Source of the DNA: Trichosphaerium sp. ATCC 40318 | Lineage: Eukaryota > Discosea > Flabellinia > Trichosidae | Assembly (NCBI GenBank): GCA_038496445.1 | Contig: JALMLS010000397.1 | Span: forward strand, 248,001-312,000 | DNA: 64,000 nt | Direction of reading: 5' to 3' | In this document: positions 21,567 through 35,100 of the stretch, in pieces | Layout of the letters: every line of letters starts with the position of its first letter | Numbering within the stretch: position 1 is the stretch's first letter | Translations under genes and position numbers: made by a program | The notes under the pieces: generated by a model | What the model saw: only the letters and a program-made list of their open reading frames with translations | The model's database searches: none | Told to the model about the DNA's origin: nothing

Positions 21567-24500
21567 TTATAACATATCTGCCATTTTCATTTGTGTCTCT
21601 AGAAGACGTTCACTTACAGAAGCAAGAGCTTGTTCAAGTGATGCACGATCCTTTTGAGACTCTGCTAACTCTTGTTCTAGCTTTTCGTAATTTTTTAGTT
21701 TTTTGATTATTTCATCTGTTAATATTTTTGTTTCATTGTTTTCTATTCTCAAAAGTTGAGTTTTCTGGTGCTCTAGTAACTCTAATGACTCCTCTACTTG
21801 CGCAATATTTTGTGATAATTGTGGTGAAGACTTTTTATCGTATAGAGTTGATAAAGAAGAGTGTACACGCATCATTACTGCTGCATTTGTGGTATTCGAA
21901 ATCTAAGAAAAAATCAGGAGAAAAAAAATTCTCTACAGCACAGACAGTTTGATAATTTTGGGTATGATTCATAGATTTTATCATTTAAGTATAGTTGTAT
22001 TAAAATAGAATAATATTGAAGGAAAACAGACGATATATCGAACGAAAACAATAAAACACAAAAAGTATTCTCTTTTTTTTTCGGATTTTTTGGGTGTACC
22101 TTTGGAACGTAAATACGCTTGCTATCGAACATAACAGTCTTTGATGACTTTTTCTTCGTTTCAACAAGACCAATACGTATCAATTGTGTACCAATATCTG
22201 TACCTTCAGAACGTTGTGCAAGTTTCTTTACATCCTTAATATAAGTAACAATATCCTTGCCTTAAAGAATCAATGAGAATTTTGCTATTGAAGTCTCCAA
22301 TGGTTGTCAGACGTACCAAAAAAGCTTATACAGTTATCATCAGATTTTAATTGTGGTACTTTAACTTTGAGTGTCTTAAACAATGTGTCTAATTCAGCAC
22401 GTCTTAATTTACCAACCTAAACGTAAAATAAGAACCAAGCTACTTGAAAAAAAATATTGTTCTGAAGAAGACTGTGCGCACTGATGGCGCTCAAGCCTCG
22501 TTTTTCACTCTTATATAGAAACACCATGTTGGCAGTATTATCACCAAAATTATGAGTTGTTGAGTCTTCGCTTCAACCAAAGAACAACAAAACTTTTCGA
22601 TAAAATGATTTCGTACCCTCATTTCATAGATACCATCTTCTGCAAATGTTTTACCCTTGAGCGTTCTGAAGAATCCTACATCAACCAACCTTTGACCAAG
22701 TCCTTCTGCCATAGTTCTTGTAGGTAGATTCAAGCTTTCTACCATCCAACGCATAGCTTCAGTACCTTGATAACGTTTTTAGTACAAACCACAAACAGTA
22801 TTTAAAAAAATAAGAGCCTCTTTACCTGCTATAGCATGTTCAACTGTACGTGATGCTCCATTCTTGCCCTTCAAGTTTACAACAGTTTTATGAATTGTTG
22901 TATCAAATTTCATGCGCAAGACAATGTCATAGCACTAAGTAAGTGTGAGTAAAAATAAAAACTTTAGCTAAAATTAAGGATGGCGTACATGATGAGACTC
23001 TAGGTCATAAAAAGGTAGAGAAGCGTCTGATTGAACTTTAGCAGCCTTGGCTACCTTTGCAATCTTGGCACGCTCTGATTTAATTGTATCTAACACACTC
23101 TTTACTGTAGCAACTTTAACCTAAAGCAGAAAATCGATTAGACATTTGACACTCACTTTCTAGATGTGGTGTACCTCTAGACCTTCAATGAGCGCCTTTG
23201 TGCTTCTTGATACGTCATGTGAGCGCGCATCATGTAAGGTAACATCTTGTTGTAGTTGCTTAGCATCAGCTTCTTTTGTATCCCTTGGAGATTCTGGTTT
23301 TTCTTCTTTGGCATTCGCCTTTCGCTCTTTCCACTTGCTTCTTCTGTCTTGTACTGTACCAAGAACCTTTGATGCAAGTCCCTTTACCAATGATCCTATA
23401 GAATCTGAATTGCTTGAGGAAACAAACAGTTGAGGGGCAGGTTCTGTGCTCCTAGAGTAAAAAGTTAAAAAAAGTAAAATCTTGAATTCAATTGAGCCAA
23501 ACATACACATGGAACTCTGGAGCATTCCACTCCTCTGGAGTACGTCTTTTGCGTATCATCTTCAATAGCAGACCAAAAGGAGGTGCTACAGGCTCATCTT
23601 TTTGTTGTCTACCCATTATTTTTTCAAACTGTAACGAAGCAGTATCCTAGGAGAAAACTGTTAGTTTTTGTTTTTTACTCACATAAACAGTTCTACTCAC
23701 AATACTCTTTTTTCCTAGCCCACACAAAACACCTTGCATTTATTTTGCTATAAACACTAGCGTTTCAAGGTTGGGGAACAAAAGAATATCATGTGAACTC
23801 AAAATGGTTTGAACCACGTACTGTTTCTTCTTCAGTAGTTCTATTGACTTGGATTTTCTCAACAGAGAATGGTTTTATTACTTCACCATCATCATCTCTT
23901 CCACCAATAGATAGACCAAGAAGCTGTATTGTTCCTGTACTTGGAGATCCTCCAAACGCAATATCTATTCAAACAAAATTAGCAAAACAAAAAAACTTGA
24001 ACTCATGCGCAACGTTACCTTTGAGTAGTGTGATTATATGTTTGTGGTCTTGTTCATCAGTAAGCTTTCCACCGAATTCAGATAGTTGGTTCACCATAGC
24101 ACTATTCTTGAGCTTCATGAGCATACCAACTTGTCCGGAACCATAGTTCTTTGCCCATCCATGAAGACTGTAAATATGACGTAGATCAACAAGTATATTT
24201 AGTTTTCTCATTGCTCCGTCCACTTTAGCATTTGCTCCTTGCTTGTTTTGAAGCATATCACAACGAAGTTGGAAGAACATCTTATCCTCTAGGTCACCTA
24301 GACGATGTACAGATACTAGAGAGTGTTCTTCTTTATCACGTAAGTGTAACTAAAGCATATCACGTCAGCTTGCTCTTGAAAGGTGTTATTTTTCCGTACT
24401 TGATAGTCTTCTATACATCCAAGAAGTAGACCACTTCCATTACTCATTTCATGGCCTTCAATGATCGCATGACATCCAGAAACTGTTATATCTGCAAGTT

Positions 24501-27500
24501 TAAGCTCTTTTCCTTCTTCTTTGTGTAATAGACATTGATGTATACGTTTAACACTGCATAGAATAAAGTATCTAACCAGTAACACGTCAGTAGGAAAAAA
24601 TAACAGTGAAGATTGTTTTTTGTACGAACCTATCTCTTTTTTCTTCTTTTGTTTGTTTTTTGTCGTCTTTTCTCTTTCCTGACGTCAAGACACGTTTTAT
24701 AAAAGGTAGCTTCTCTAGTATTGTATCTAGTACATTTTGTGGTAATGGTCTGTACAGGTGTTGATCAACAAAGTCAAAAAGGACGCTGTAGCTTATTGAG
24801 AGTTAAAGAAAAAAATAAGTAATAAGTTGTAAGGATTCAAACTTTGTGGATACTATTCAGCTTGGTTTGTTTGAACTATATCATCTATAATAACTGAAGC
24901 AAAGCTACAAGGCACATTCTTATCCTCCTACAAATCAATTAAGAGTCAATTCACATGACTGAAAGATAAGAGGGAAAAAACAAGGCAAGAAAAATAAACA
25001 TCTATGAACAACGTACAGGTTCCTCAACAAAGTGTTGATAGTATCCATTAATGCCTTTAACAAAAAGTAATGGCATTGCTCTAACAGACTTTGGAGTAGG
25101 TAATAACTCAACACCTACGCTCTCGACGGTTGCCTTGAACGAAACGTTAGACGAAAGTTAAATAAGAGAAAAAAATCATACAAGGTACTGTCTTGTATCC
25201 TGTGGTGTCTTGCTTGGTAATCCTTTGGCACCATAGGTGGCGTAGTAATCTATTATTAAATAAAATTAACTAAAAGTGATGGAAACAGAAAGTACGAGTA
25301 CCACTATCGTTCACAAGTTGAGTCTTTTTGATAGTATCCGGGAAAGATGCCGGTTTAATATCGCCAACATTTTTGATACATACTAGAACCCAAGCGTTAA
25401 TAATTAAGTGACATGATGATCAGTATAAAAACGTACATTCACGCATAACAAATGATACAGTTGGTGAAGGCTTATCTTTGTCTGGAGATGTCAAATTAGC
25501 AAAAACACCTTTGACCTAAACAAGCAATTAATATAAGCTTCGTTGATATAAACTGCTCACCGATAGATCAAGAGCAGGTGCTCGGTCTATTCCATCGTCT
25601 TCTGTGTCTTTGTCTTGCTCTGGAGCAGGAGAAGCGGTGCTTGGTAGTGCTTTTGGAGTATATACGCCTTCACTTGGTGGTTCTGACTTTTCACCTTTCA
25701 AGGATATTCCTTGAAGAGCTCTTGAGAATATAGTCAATGCTGTCTCAACGATATCTCGCTCTACATTAACCTAATAACGCCATAAGTACACTAAGAGACA
25801 CTGTGATAAATAGACATACCACAACAAAGCCAGCACGTGTTGCGAGTTCAAAAAGAGGTTTTAAAGGTGTAGCAGGATCTGGTCTTATTAATTTTGCTAA
25901 AAGTAAGAAAACAGGTGATAAGTCTTGCTCTGGTTCTAGTGGGTGAGATTTTTCTTCCAAGAAAGGTAAAGATAATTCAATTGGGTTGTCACCACTAGTA
26001 ATACGTTAATCAGGATGAGAATACGTTAATTTGTTTATCATACGCTGTTCTAGGGTCGTTGAGAGTCATGTATACGAGTTTATTGTCCTTTGAAGTGAGT
26101 GCGTTCCTATAATTTTCTTAATTGTTTGAGAAGAAATTTTGACGTACGAAATTGTAAAGGTGCCAAGTTTTAGTTGGATAATTGTTTCATTACTTGGTTT
26201 TTCTATTGGTTTTATGATAGATACTGATACATTAGATGCACCAAACTCTATTGCACCTAGATTCTCTTCTTCTATTTTTACTACTACACGAGAAAGAAGT
26301 ACATTGAGAATAATGTCACATTGATTCAAAACAGCGTTCTACAACAATAAAAAGTCAGAAAACAAGGTTTGGATTCAAAGTCGTACTGTTGGAACGTCAG
26401 GTTTACGTTTTGGTTCAGGAATATCTGGCCTACTTGCTAAGTAATAAAATCCTCGAAGGCATGACACTTTGAGTTACATTAGTGGTCACCAAGCTGAAGA
26501 AAAAAAAAAAAGAAAAAAGAATTCCAAATATACGATACTCGAGACTACTCTATTGAGGTTGGTTACGTACATAACATGCCAAGAGTTTTGACATTAAGTT
26601 CTATTTGACATAAACTAGCATTCAACGAAAGTTGAATAGCCAATATTTCAGCAAGAGAGCGTCGTTTCTGCATAATCTAAAGGAAAGAAAAAATAATTAA
26701 TCACCTTGAATTAATTGGGAACATAAATTACGGTTTTGAGGACATACGTTCGCAGTTATAGGTACATCCTTCAATAACATTACTGCTTTTTCTTCTTTTT
26801 CATGCTGAGATTTTATAGATAGCGACATATTCATCGATAAAACTCGGAAATTCCAAACAAAGTCTTTATCTGTTCTTGAAAATTCTCTAGTGTCGTTCAT
26901 AGATACTTCTTTCCAGTATTCATCTGTTGTAACAATATGAACATCACGAAGATCAAATATAAGCTCAGGAGGAGTCCTATAAGCCATTAGATGACTTTCT
27001 TTACGCGATATTTTATTAAAAACGTACCAAGCGCCTACAGATTCTGTTTTAAACTGACCAAGTGTGCGTTGATGAACGCAAACGTGTTTAATCTTTATTT
27101 CAATGCCATCTATAATTTTATCTATAAAGTTATGTCTTTTTCTATCACCACGCTCTTCTGATGCAATATCAGATGTACTAGTACGATTATAAGTAAAATT
27201 GTAAATGTACTGATTTTCGCTACGCGAAAGGAAAAAAAAAAACCACAAAGGCGTAAACATACTCAATAGGCTCAAAGCTATCCATTTTTTGAGTGTCAAA
27301 CTTGACAGGTTCCCCAATTTCGAGTTCTAGCTTGTCTATGGATATAACCATTGCCTGTTGCGCGTCAGTTAATGGTGTATAATTAGTAATAGAGTACCTG
27401 AGACTTTATGCTGGTGAAGGGAACCTGGAAACAACTCGTTAAATACTGTTAAAGGAAGAGCTACACTACGGGTAGTATTGTATAACTGTGTAGAGCGTTT

Positions 27501-27809
27501 GGGGCAACTCCGCGTTACAAATGGGGCTCAAATTTGTAACCCGTTTGGAAAATCGTGTGGTATAGACGTACCTTCATACTAAGGCCGTATACGAAACCAT
27601 TGGTTATACGTAAAAATGGTAAAGCAGAAGTGAGGTAATACTCGAAAGGAAGCGGATTTAGCTCTATAAATGATTAGTATACGCCACATGCTTTGTTTTG
27701 TGCCTATTTTCTCAATTACGCTTTCGCCCTTGAAGAATTTTAAATCGAACTTGGTCTCATTTCCTGAGTAGCCTAGCGCGTATGAGAACAGTACTAGTGG
27801 TACAGACAT
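21567..27809 (-). CDS. Chorein-N bridge-like lipid-transfer protein, BLTP3 (SHIP164)-like
   Basis: Likely a rod-shaped lipid transporter at membrane contact sites. The N-terminus (MSVPLVLFSYALGYSGNE, KFDLKFFKGESVIEKIELNP, FVYGLSMKVPFTSIKSQ, AMVISIDKLELEIGEP) follows the chorein pattern found in VPS13, ATG2 and BLTP3 proteins. Beta-rich segments continue for about 5 kb (LIFDLRDVHIVTT, IEFGASNVSVSIIKP). Near the end the chain becomes helical, and the last 80 or so residues are a coiled coil (LLEHQKTQLLRIENNETKIL, ELAESQKDRASLEQAL) ending KMADML. A chorein start with a C-terminal coiled coil and no VPS13 adaptor domain is the BLTP3 layout. It has more than twenty short introns; the one at 27664-27703 appears to be GC-AG. 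The subfamily call is tentative and the chorein call is firmer. Confidence 0.7.
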
Positions 27810-28179
27810 TGCGATTGGTTTCCGGAACCGGTACAAAATTACTGAACTACCTCCTTTGCGCCCACGTACCTAATAGGAAGTGCTCGAGGTATTTCCCCAA
27901 GAATTTAGTGACAAGGTAGTCCATCAGAGGCTATATTGCTTTTGTTGCTTCTAAGGGAACACGTAACAACTCGCACGCAGAATCTGAGGATAGTTGACTA
28001 TTAATAATAGCCAGATTTTTACAGTTCGTATGATTTCATGTACCCACGTAAAGCGTTGGTACTAGTAAGTTACCAATTCGTGAAGCGACACAAAATGGTG
28101 CACAATGTAAGTGTAGGCGGATCTGCCAAAAACCGAAGTTGACTAAGCCACTGATAAAGTCTGCAACTGCAAAACAAAG
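27810..28179. other. Region between divergent genes, probably with the first exon of the TPR gene
   Basis: About 370 bases upstream of the lipid-transfer gene and the TPR gene. The TPR first exon must lie here or just beyond, but no ATG joined in the right phase to the exon at 28180, so it is left open. Start codons at 28033 and 28093 were tried without success. Confidence 0.4.
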
Positions 28180-28669
28180 GCAATAAAGCTAAGAGCAAGT
28201 TCGTTGAAGCTATAAATCTGTACAGTGAGGGCACATTAGTTTGGGTAACATGCGCGTTGCTAAAGAATGAGTTAAATAAGATGACAGCAATGAAATTTTG
28301 TACAAAAACCGTTCTGCGGCGTATACCCACGCTAATAAATACGACGAAGCACTTGCGGAGGCAGAAAAAGCAATTTCAGCTAAACCACAATGGTTTAACG
28401 GCTATTATCGCAGAGGCACGCAACTACAAAGCACTTGGAGTATAAAAACGTAACTATAATCGAATCTGTCTCAAAAAACATCTAGGTTTCGTTTTGATGT
28501 AAAATACAACGCTACAATAGAACAATTCAAGCTCTGTGCATCAAAAGACGCTTCAAACAAGGCAACACAAGACATGATATATGATCACGTGTCCTTGCCT
28601 CCAAAAGATGTACCACATTTTTTTCGTTATGTCACTAAAATGACACTTGACAACTTTGATAAAATCTAA
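28180..28669 (+). CDS. Small TPR-domain protein, 5' end unresolved
   Basis: Exons encode NKAKSKFVEAINLYSE, then NEILYKNRSAAYTHANKYDE, ALAEAEKAISAKPQWFNGYY and RRGTQLQS, the pattern of about two tetratricopeptide repeats as in STI1-like cochaperones and phosphatase-5-like proteins. A last exon adds about 60 residues (RFDVKYNATIEQFKLCASKD to TLDNFDKI) with a TAA at 28667-28669. The intron near 28224-28280 may begin GC or use a downstream GT; its exact edge is uncertain. TPRs bind short peptide tails such as those of HSP70 and HSP90, but the partner is not shown here. With the missing start the protein is probably about 150-170 residues. Confidence 0.6.
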
Positions 28670-29226
28670 AGTAAGTACTGTTGCACAATAGCCTTAGGTT
28701 TTCAATAATATAAATATATGGAGAAAGAATGATTTGTTATGTGATCTGATAGCTTTCATCGCTTCTCCGTTTAACAAGAAGTGATAAAACTGTACGCAGC
28801 GCTATTTCTACGCGTGTAGACTCAATAGGGGCACTATTGTAGTACATTCTTTTGCCATTCGAAAATGTGTTTGTATAGCAGTTCTAGCCTATGCACCGCA
28901 TTCTCTAGTACGTTAACCGCCATAGTCGTTTTTAAACAAGCTTGCACGTATCCGTTTGTACTAGTTTTCACTGTGCATTCATGTCGTTTAAACCATTCTC
29001 TGACCGTTCCCAACTAATACAAATAATAAAAGTTGTCAAAAGGTTAGTATATAAGTGTACAGTCTCAGTACAAAGCGCTGTTGTGCGTTAAAACCGCTTA
29101 CAATAATAATATCGGACTATTCACTTAAAATAGCGTTTCAACGCTAAAACATGCCGTATTCACTTTATCTACTAGCTGTTCGCTCGTATTCTATGTTATT
29201 TCACATAAAATTACGAGATTTGAGCG
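28670..29226. other. Mostly noncoding, with one unexplained minus-strand open exon
   Basis: On the minus strand 28834-29013 is open and reads LGTVREWFKRHECTVKTS onward to HIFEWQKNVLQ and a TAG. It is preceded by a good TTAG acceptor. The composition looks like a real helical protein end, but I found no upstream exon that joins in phase. It may be the last exon of a small gene whose start overlaps the neighbouring surface-protein gene. Confidence 0.35.
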
Positions 29227-30675
29227 ATGAGTTCCGCTTTTGGACTTTTTGGTTCTTTTTTTGTCCACAAATCGCAACTTACACAACACTCAAAGCATGT
29301 CACGCAACACCTTTGTTTGGCTCTACTTTGCTTCATAGCAATTGCTTCCGCTGCCCTCGTAGTTGAGGTACGTTTCATATCGATGTAGAAGCACTTTAAA
29401 CGCAACAACGTTTACGTTGGTGATGCTTAGGCGCTAATGCAACTAAAAAAAAAAAACTTGTTTTTATTCCTTTAGCGAATTTGGATTAAAGAAAGCCTTT
29501 TTCTGGCTTTTCGGTCGTTAATTGTTGTATGTAGACTATTGAATGGCCTAAAGATAACGCTTGCGCAAGCGAAGAAGACGATGCTATTAAAGTCGTTCAA
29601 TCGAAAGAATATGAATTCAACTGGTGTTATTCTATTGCTGATATGCCTTCTCCTTTGACGTTCTTTTATAACCAAGGAGGAAATGAAAAAAGATTTCAAT
29701 CATTCAGATACGTTGACTGTCTATCCACTCCGAGAGATAAAGCAATTCTAAGAGGATACACTGGTAAACATTGTGAGTCTCACACTTACATACCTAATGT
29801 TGAAATACCGCTAAGTTGCGGCTTTTCTCTATATCCATATGGTGTTAGAACGACTTGCAATGATACAAATCATAACCCTGTACGCGGAAGATTAACACAA
29901 AAAGCTTGTTTTTTCGATCAATTTTCTTGTGGACACTTTACTTACATAGTTTTAGAGTCGATTTACCTATTTCAAGTCTGACAGGGCAGTTATCGAATCG
30001 TTCAGCGATAATGATAAATGCTCAGGTGACGCATCTCTTGTTCTTGAGGAGCCATCTGAAGCAGCAAGTAACTTTACTTGTCACACGGTATGTTCATCAT
30101 TGTATTCTTTTTTGTCCTTTTATTGTTATGCTTATGTACTAAATCGTGTGCTTTAGGGCTCTTTTAACTTCAATGATCCATCTGTTCTAGAATCTTACCC
30201 ACTGAGTACTTGTCTCGAAACTACCACCGGCTACTATAAAACAACATACTCTACTCGGTTTTTGTGCTTAGAAAGATTAACAGGCATTCCTATTAAACCT
30301 ATTGTTCCTGCTGCTCCTGTTGCTCCCATTGCTCCTATTGCACCACAAACAACTGTACCACCTACAACTGACGCACCAACACAGTGGATTACACCAACTG
30401 AAATACCTGGTGCTCCTACTGATGGTAGAGGCGGAAGCGTTGTAAATTCACCAACAGAAGCTCCAGAAGATGAAGGCACTGGTAAGTAACATTTAATTTT
30501 ACCCAGAAATTGGAAACAATTTTTGTTCTGACTTTTTTTGTTCGCAACAGATTTGTTGACATACATTGCTATCGGTGTTGGTGCTTTTGCTTTAATTCTT
30601 GCTATCGTTGCTTTGATTCTTGTATTTGTTCGTGGAGGCAGTAGCAGTGCTGACTCTTACACTCGTGCTAGTTAA
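29227..30675 (+). CDS. Single-pass surface protein with Cys-containing ectodomain and Pro-rich stalk
   Basis: ATG at 29227 starts a long leader that ends in a signal-peptide core (LCLALLCFIAIASA) and splices after ALVVE to TIEWPKDNACASEE. The ectodomain (CYSIADMPSPLTFFYN, CGFSLYPYGVRTTCND, DNDKCSGDASLVLEEPSE, STCLETTTGYY) has about ten cysteines and matches no family I know. A stalk follows, built of VAPIAPIAP, TTVPPTTDAPTQW and NSPTEAPEDEGT, then one span, YIAIGVGAFALILAIVALIL, a basic VRGG and a short tail ending SYTRAS. Five exons all join in phase. It has the same layout as the surface proteins at 15-21 kb and 43-45 kb. Its role is unknown. Confidence 0.68.
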
Positions 30676-31527
30676 ATAATACAACGTAAGACACAAGTTT
30701 TTGACCAACAAAAAAATTGTATATCCTGTTGTGTAACAAGGTGTTGTAACTTACAATACTAATAAATGGGGTAAATTACAATAACCACTGTATTACTGGC
30801 AAGCTTAAGACTCCAAAAGAGACAACAAACAGACTTCATCCGCACAAGCAGCCCTTAATTTGTAGCACTTTTTAGCTCACAATTGAACTTAACGAAATAG
30901 TAACCCCTCGTTGTACAGTACGTCTTGACATTGAGCAATCGAAGAAGATTTTTATGATACATATCGTAATTCTATCAAAGAAAATGTTAATGCTATTCAT
31001 CAACTGCTTAGAGAAAAATTCTCTATATGGTCTGTGCCTACCAAGGCCCGTATACCTTTGTATGTTATGTTGTTGCACTGGAAGATGTGTACAAACTGGT
31101 CTTTATTATGGTTTTTTTTCAGGTTCCCGAAACTGATGTTTATTGTTCACGTTTCTTTAATGCTCCTGCACAGCACCCACTCCATAACAGAGTACAAACC
31201 TATTTGCTACCATAAAATCTGGATTCGCTTCTTGATTGGCCTTCAAAAGTCTTCCTTGTCCTTCTCGTAGTTTATCATTGCTAGCGCTGTAAGAGAGCTA
31301 CCTGCTGCAACAGTAGATAACATTAAGATCTACATGTATCAAAAGGGTATCAGAACAGGAGACCTTCAGTTACTTTTTGGCGTACACTTAATTTATTCGC
31401 TGCGAATTGCCCTTTAAATAGCAGTTTACTCAAATAGAAGTAACGCCAAGTCGACACGCCGAGCAATAATTGCCCACAACCTGTTGTATTGTTAAATAAA
31501 CGCCTGGCGAGTACAATGTGCTATCAA
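30676..31527 (+). other. Unresolved region with plausible plus-strand exons
   Basis: Three open pieces look coding. The first is about 30930-31020 (IEEDFYDTYRNSIKENVNAI, HQLLREKF). The second is about 31030-31190 (VCAYQGPYTFVCYVVALED, a 36-base intron ending TTTTTTTCAG, then VPETDVYCSRFFNAPAQHPL). The third is about 31286-31380 (AVRELPAATVDNIKIYMYQK, GIRTGDLQLLF). They would form a small protein, but I could not join the first and second in phase or fix a start. I do not recognise the family. The remaining sequence shows nothing. Confidence 0.35.
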
Positions 31528-31845
31528 TTACGCACAAACAAGGAAGTAGGGAGCTATTTCGTCAAAAGCGTTTAAATAACTGTTCAAAAGGTGTCTGGGT
31601 TGCTTTTTAGCCGTTTTAGAAGTTATAGCCATGACATCTTGGGTACGAGCAGCTACTGTGCGTTTGTATTCGCTCAGGCCCACACCAAGCCCGAAAATAA
31701 CAAAGCTAGTGCGAACCCACGCTAAGTACGTTCTTTCAAGCGCAAGTTGGTCCCTAGCTGTCGATCCAGTATTCTTTACTTCAACTTCTGGCCCACACCT
31801 CCGAGCAGCTTTAACCACCGCATTTAACGTTATTCTACGCCACAT
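31528..31845 (-). CDS. DUF202-domain membrane protein
   Basis: The protein starts MWRRITLNAVVKAARRCGPE and carries TARDQLALERTYLAWVRTSF followed by VIFGLGVGLSEY. This matches the DUF202 signature (ANERTFLAWxRTSLAxxGxG) found in bacterial YidH-like and fungal vacuolar proteins. One membrane span is clear; family members usually have two or three. The N-terminal 30 residues could be a mitochondrial targeting stretch, since they are rich in Arg and Ala and poor in acids. The frame ends at 31528, but an intron at the last codons could add a short further exon (LWAIIARR). The molecular function of the family is unknown. Confidence 0.65.
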   Translation of the reverse strand: MWRRITLNAVVKAARRCGPEVEVKNTGSTARDQLALERTYLAWVRTSFVIFGLGVGLSEYKRTVAARTQDVMAITSKTAKKQPRHLLNSYLNAFDEIAPYFLVCA

Positions 31846-32157
31846 TTTATGAGGCTAACTTAACAATATCACTTTAAGCAATTACCTAAACTCAACAACA
31901 ACTGCCGGACAAACAATTTATTCCGTTGCGAAGATAACACCTTGGTTTACTTTTTATTAGGACAGGCACAGTTTGCATCAACACGTTTAGAACTGGATTG
32001 GTTTCCAGTGGAACGATGTTTTCCTAGTACCCACAAGAGGTGGCTAACCAATGCAGTCCAACCAGATTGGTGCCTAGTAGGTGTCAAAATTTTGACACAT
32101 TGTTTTAAGAAAAAAGTAGGAAGAACTAGAATTCTTATTTGATTGAAAAAGTTGGGC
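31846..32157. other. Intergenic region
   Basis: About 310 bases between the DUF202 gene start and the glucosidase stop. I see no supported feature. Confidence 0.5.
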
Positions 32158-35100
32158 TTACTCTGCTCCTAAACCACGTCCAGTATCTCCATGGAAGTGC
32201 TCATAGTAGTTTACGAGGTAGTCCCAGTGTTTCTTGTTGAATACTTCAGGGTCATTCAGGTGACAAGGGCGTAAGCCGTTAAGTTCCTTTGACGGCAAAA
32301 ATGAGGCTACAGCACGCTCACAAATGAGATCCTATTGTATAAATTATTACTAAATTGTTTTTTATGAAATCAAATAATACGCACAGCAATGTGGGCGAGG
32401 TTCTTTTGTTCTCCAGAACCTGTTGGGAATTCCATTGTAAATTCTTCGCCAAAAAACCTTTTTGACTTTGTTAGAACACACTGACGTAAACAATTGTAAT
32501 TTTGTACTTATTATAACGTCTTATAGCGGTTACTACAAGACTCATCACCGGGAACCATATTGGTCCACGCCAGTTTGAGTTACCACCAAACATAGAGCTA
32601 TCAGACTCTCCTAATAATTTTTGAGGTTTATTTTTCTTCAAGGGGATGCGAAAATATGCTCGCGTACCTGGTGTATATTTGAGAGTATACGTTTTACCAT
32701 CGTCCAATGTCAATGACTATTGAATAATAAATAAGATTCGAAAAACGCAGTTGAAGAGGAAGCATAGTATACGCACAAAAGGTTCATCTTTGTATTTCCT
32801 CGAAATAGATCTTATGCCATACTTAGATAAGAATTCATTCTCATCGAATAGGTATCCCTACACATAAAAAATAAAGTTAGACCATGTGTCAATATTTCAA
32901 GCAACGAGTGAGATCTGGCAAAAGCAACAAATAGAAAAAGTAGAAAAACACGCACGAAAACGCTCTTGATCTTGTCTTGTGAAGTTACGGCCACCAAGTA
33001 TTTACCCTTTTCACTTCCAGGAGCCTCAGGTAAGAAAGTGATATGCTGACTTACGTCTATAAAAAATAGTTAGATTCAGAAAGAAGTAACCACGAAAAGT
33101 TTAAGTTGTTTTGTTGATTGTTTGTTTTCAGCAACAAAAAACGCACCAGGACGATACTTCATGAACCATTTCATGCGCTTAGCGAATCCAGGTAGCTTTT
33201 CAAGAGTGGTAGTCTTAATTATATTGACAGCACACAACGGTATCAATCCAACCATTGAACGAATTCTAAGTGGTATCTTCTTTCCAGCAGCCTTCAATTG
33301 ATCATAGTAGAATCCATCAACTTTATCCTGAGGACGAGCAGTTAACAAAACTGTGTCATGAACAAGGTTGAAAAACAAGATAATACATACCCAAAGACCA
33401 GTACCACCAACTGTATTCATCGCATCGATGATTTGAACTGAGTTAAGTTAGTCAACAAAACTGAACAATTTTTTTGAAAAAAAAGTTCTATTCGAGTACC
33501 AAAGTGTTCAAAGAACTTTGAAGCAATATCTTCCATAGCTGGAATATGTAATGCTAGTTCCAAAGCAATATTAAGCATGTTCGAGCAAAAGAAAGCCATC
33601 CAAGCGGTACCTAAACGAAACTGTTAAAAAGCCGATTATTGGAATCTCAAAGTAATATTATTGTGTACCATCAGCTTGCTCCAAGTTCTTCATTTTTGAG
33701 CGATCAAAAATTGAAATATTATCCAATCCTAGAAGAAAATTAATAATTAATTTCAAGTTTGTGTAATCTCGCCTGTGTGGCAGAACCTTTTTGGACAAAA
33801 AAAAACAAGTACACGAAAATGCATCATGTGCTTTTGAGTGTGTAAGTTTTTTACTACGCACCCAAGAATCCTCCTGAGAATATATTGTTTCCTTCTGCGT
33901 CCTTGCGGTTAACCCACCAAGTGAAATTCAACATGAGTTTAGTAAAGCATCTCATCAAAAAGTCATGATCATTTGCTCCAGTCATTTGGTAAACCTTCCA
34001 GCAAGCCTATAACATATCATCAGTACTTTAAACACTTATGAGATATAAAATCTATGCGTACCCAAGCGTGAACAGGAGGGTTTACATCAGAAAGATTAAA
34101 TTCATACGCTGGCATAGCACCGTTAGGGTGCATGTACCATTCACGTAAAAATAAGATGAGTTGTGCTTTAGCAAAGAAAGGATCAACGTGAGCAAAAGGA
34201 ATCATATGGAATGCTAAATCCCAAACGGCATACCAAGGGTATCTATTGATAAGATTAATTTAACACTGGATTCATAGTTACAAACAAAAGAGAAATCAGA
34301 AAAAAAAATCCAAGAAAAAACGCACTCCCACTTGTCTGGCATAGATACAATATCGCGATTGTATAAATGCTTCCAATCAACGTTTCTACCTTGATAACGC
34401 GAATCAGGTGGCTTTGGCTGGTTTTCATCACCCTTAGGAAAAGTTAGTTTCGTGTAGAAAGCTAGTGAGTTTTCTTCGTACCTCAAGCCAATCTTTTACA
34501 ATGTAGTGAAAGAATTGTTTACTCCATAACAGAGAAGCAAACGATTGTCTGCTTACGTTCTTTTCTTCATCAGACAGATTGCTTGGGATGATTTTATCAT
34601 AAAACTCATTGCCCTCTTTGACACGCAAATCCCAAAATTTATCAAAGTTTTCTGAACAAAAACTGGTTTTAGAACACCAAAGTCTTCTTTTACAATTTCT
34701 CGAGTTTATCCGTACCAAAGGCGTCTGATTCAGGTAATGTTTCGGAACCTTTCATTGCGAGCCTGAATTTGTATTCCTTTGAACCACCAGCCTTGATAAC
34801 ATCGTTATAGTATGGTGAACATTTTGTTCCGTATTGTTTTGGATTGACTTTATCTTTTTGTCCATTTACCTATCCTCTGATTAATAAAATGATTTTATCT
34901 ATTGTAGTTCATACCACATAGTCATGGAATCCATCTTTAGTGTATCTACCATAGTTTTCACCATTGTATAGTTTCTTAAAGTTGGTCTCATTCTCAGTAA
35001 AAAGCCATTCTTTTGGTTTTTCTTCAGCGTAGAAGAAAAAATCTTCAAGTGCTTCATGTGTGCCTTCCACAACGCCATCTGTAATACAGTAAGTCAAAAT

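Noticed and set aside
23793-24146. Plus-strand Ser/Pro-rich open frame
   Set aside because: It lies opposite exons of the chorein-type gene and has no match.
29643-29981. Stand-alone Cys-containing gene
   Set aside because: It is the second exon of the 29227-30675 surface protein; the signal-peptide exon joins to it in phase.
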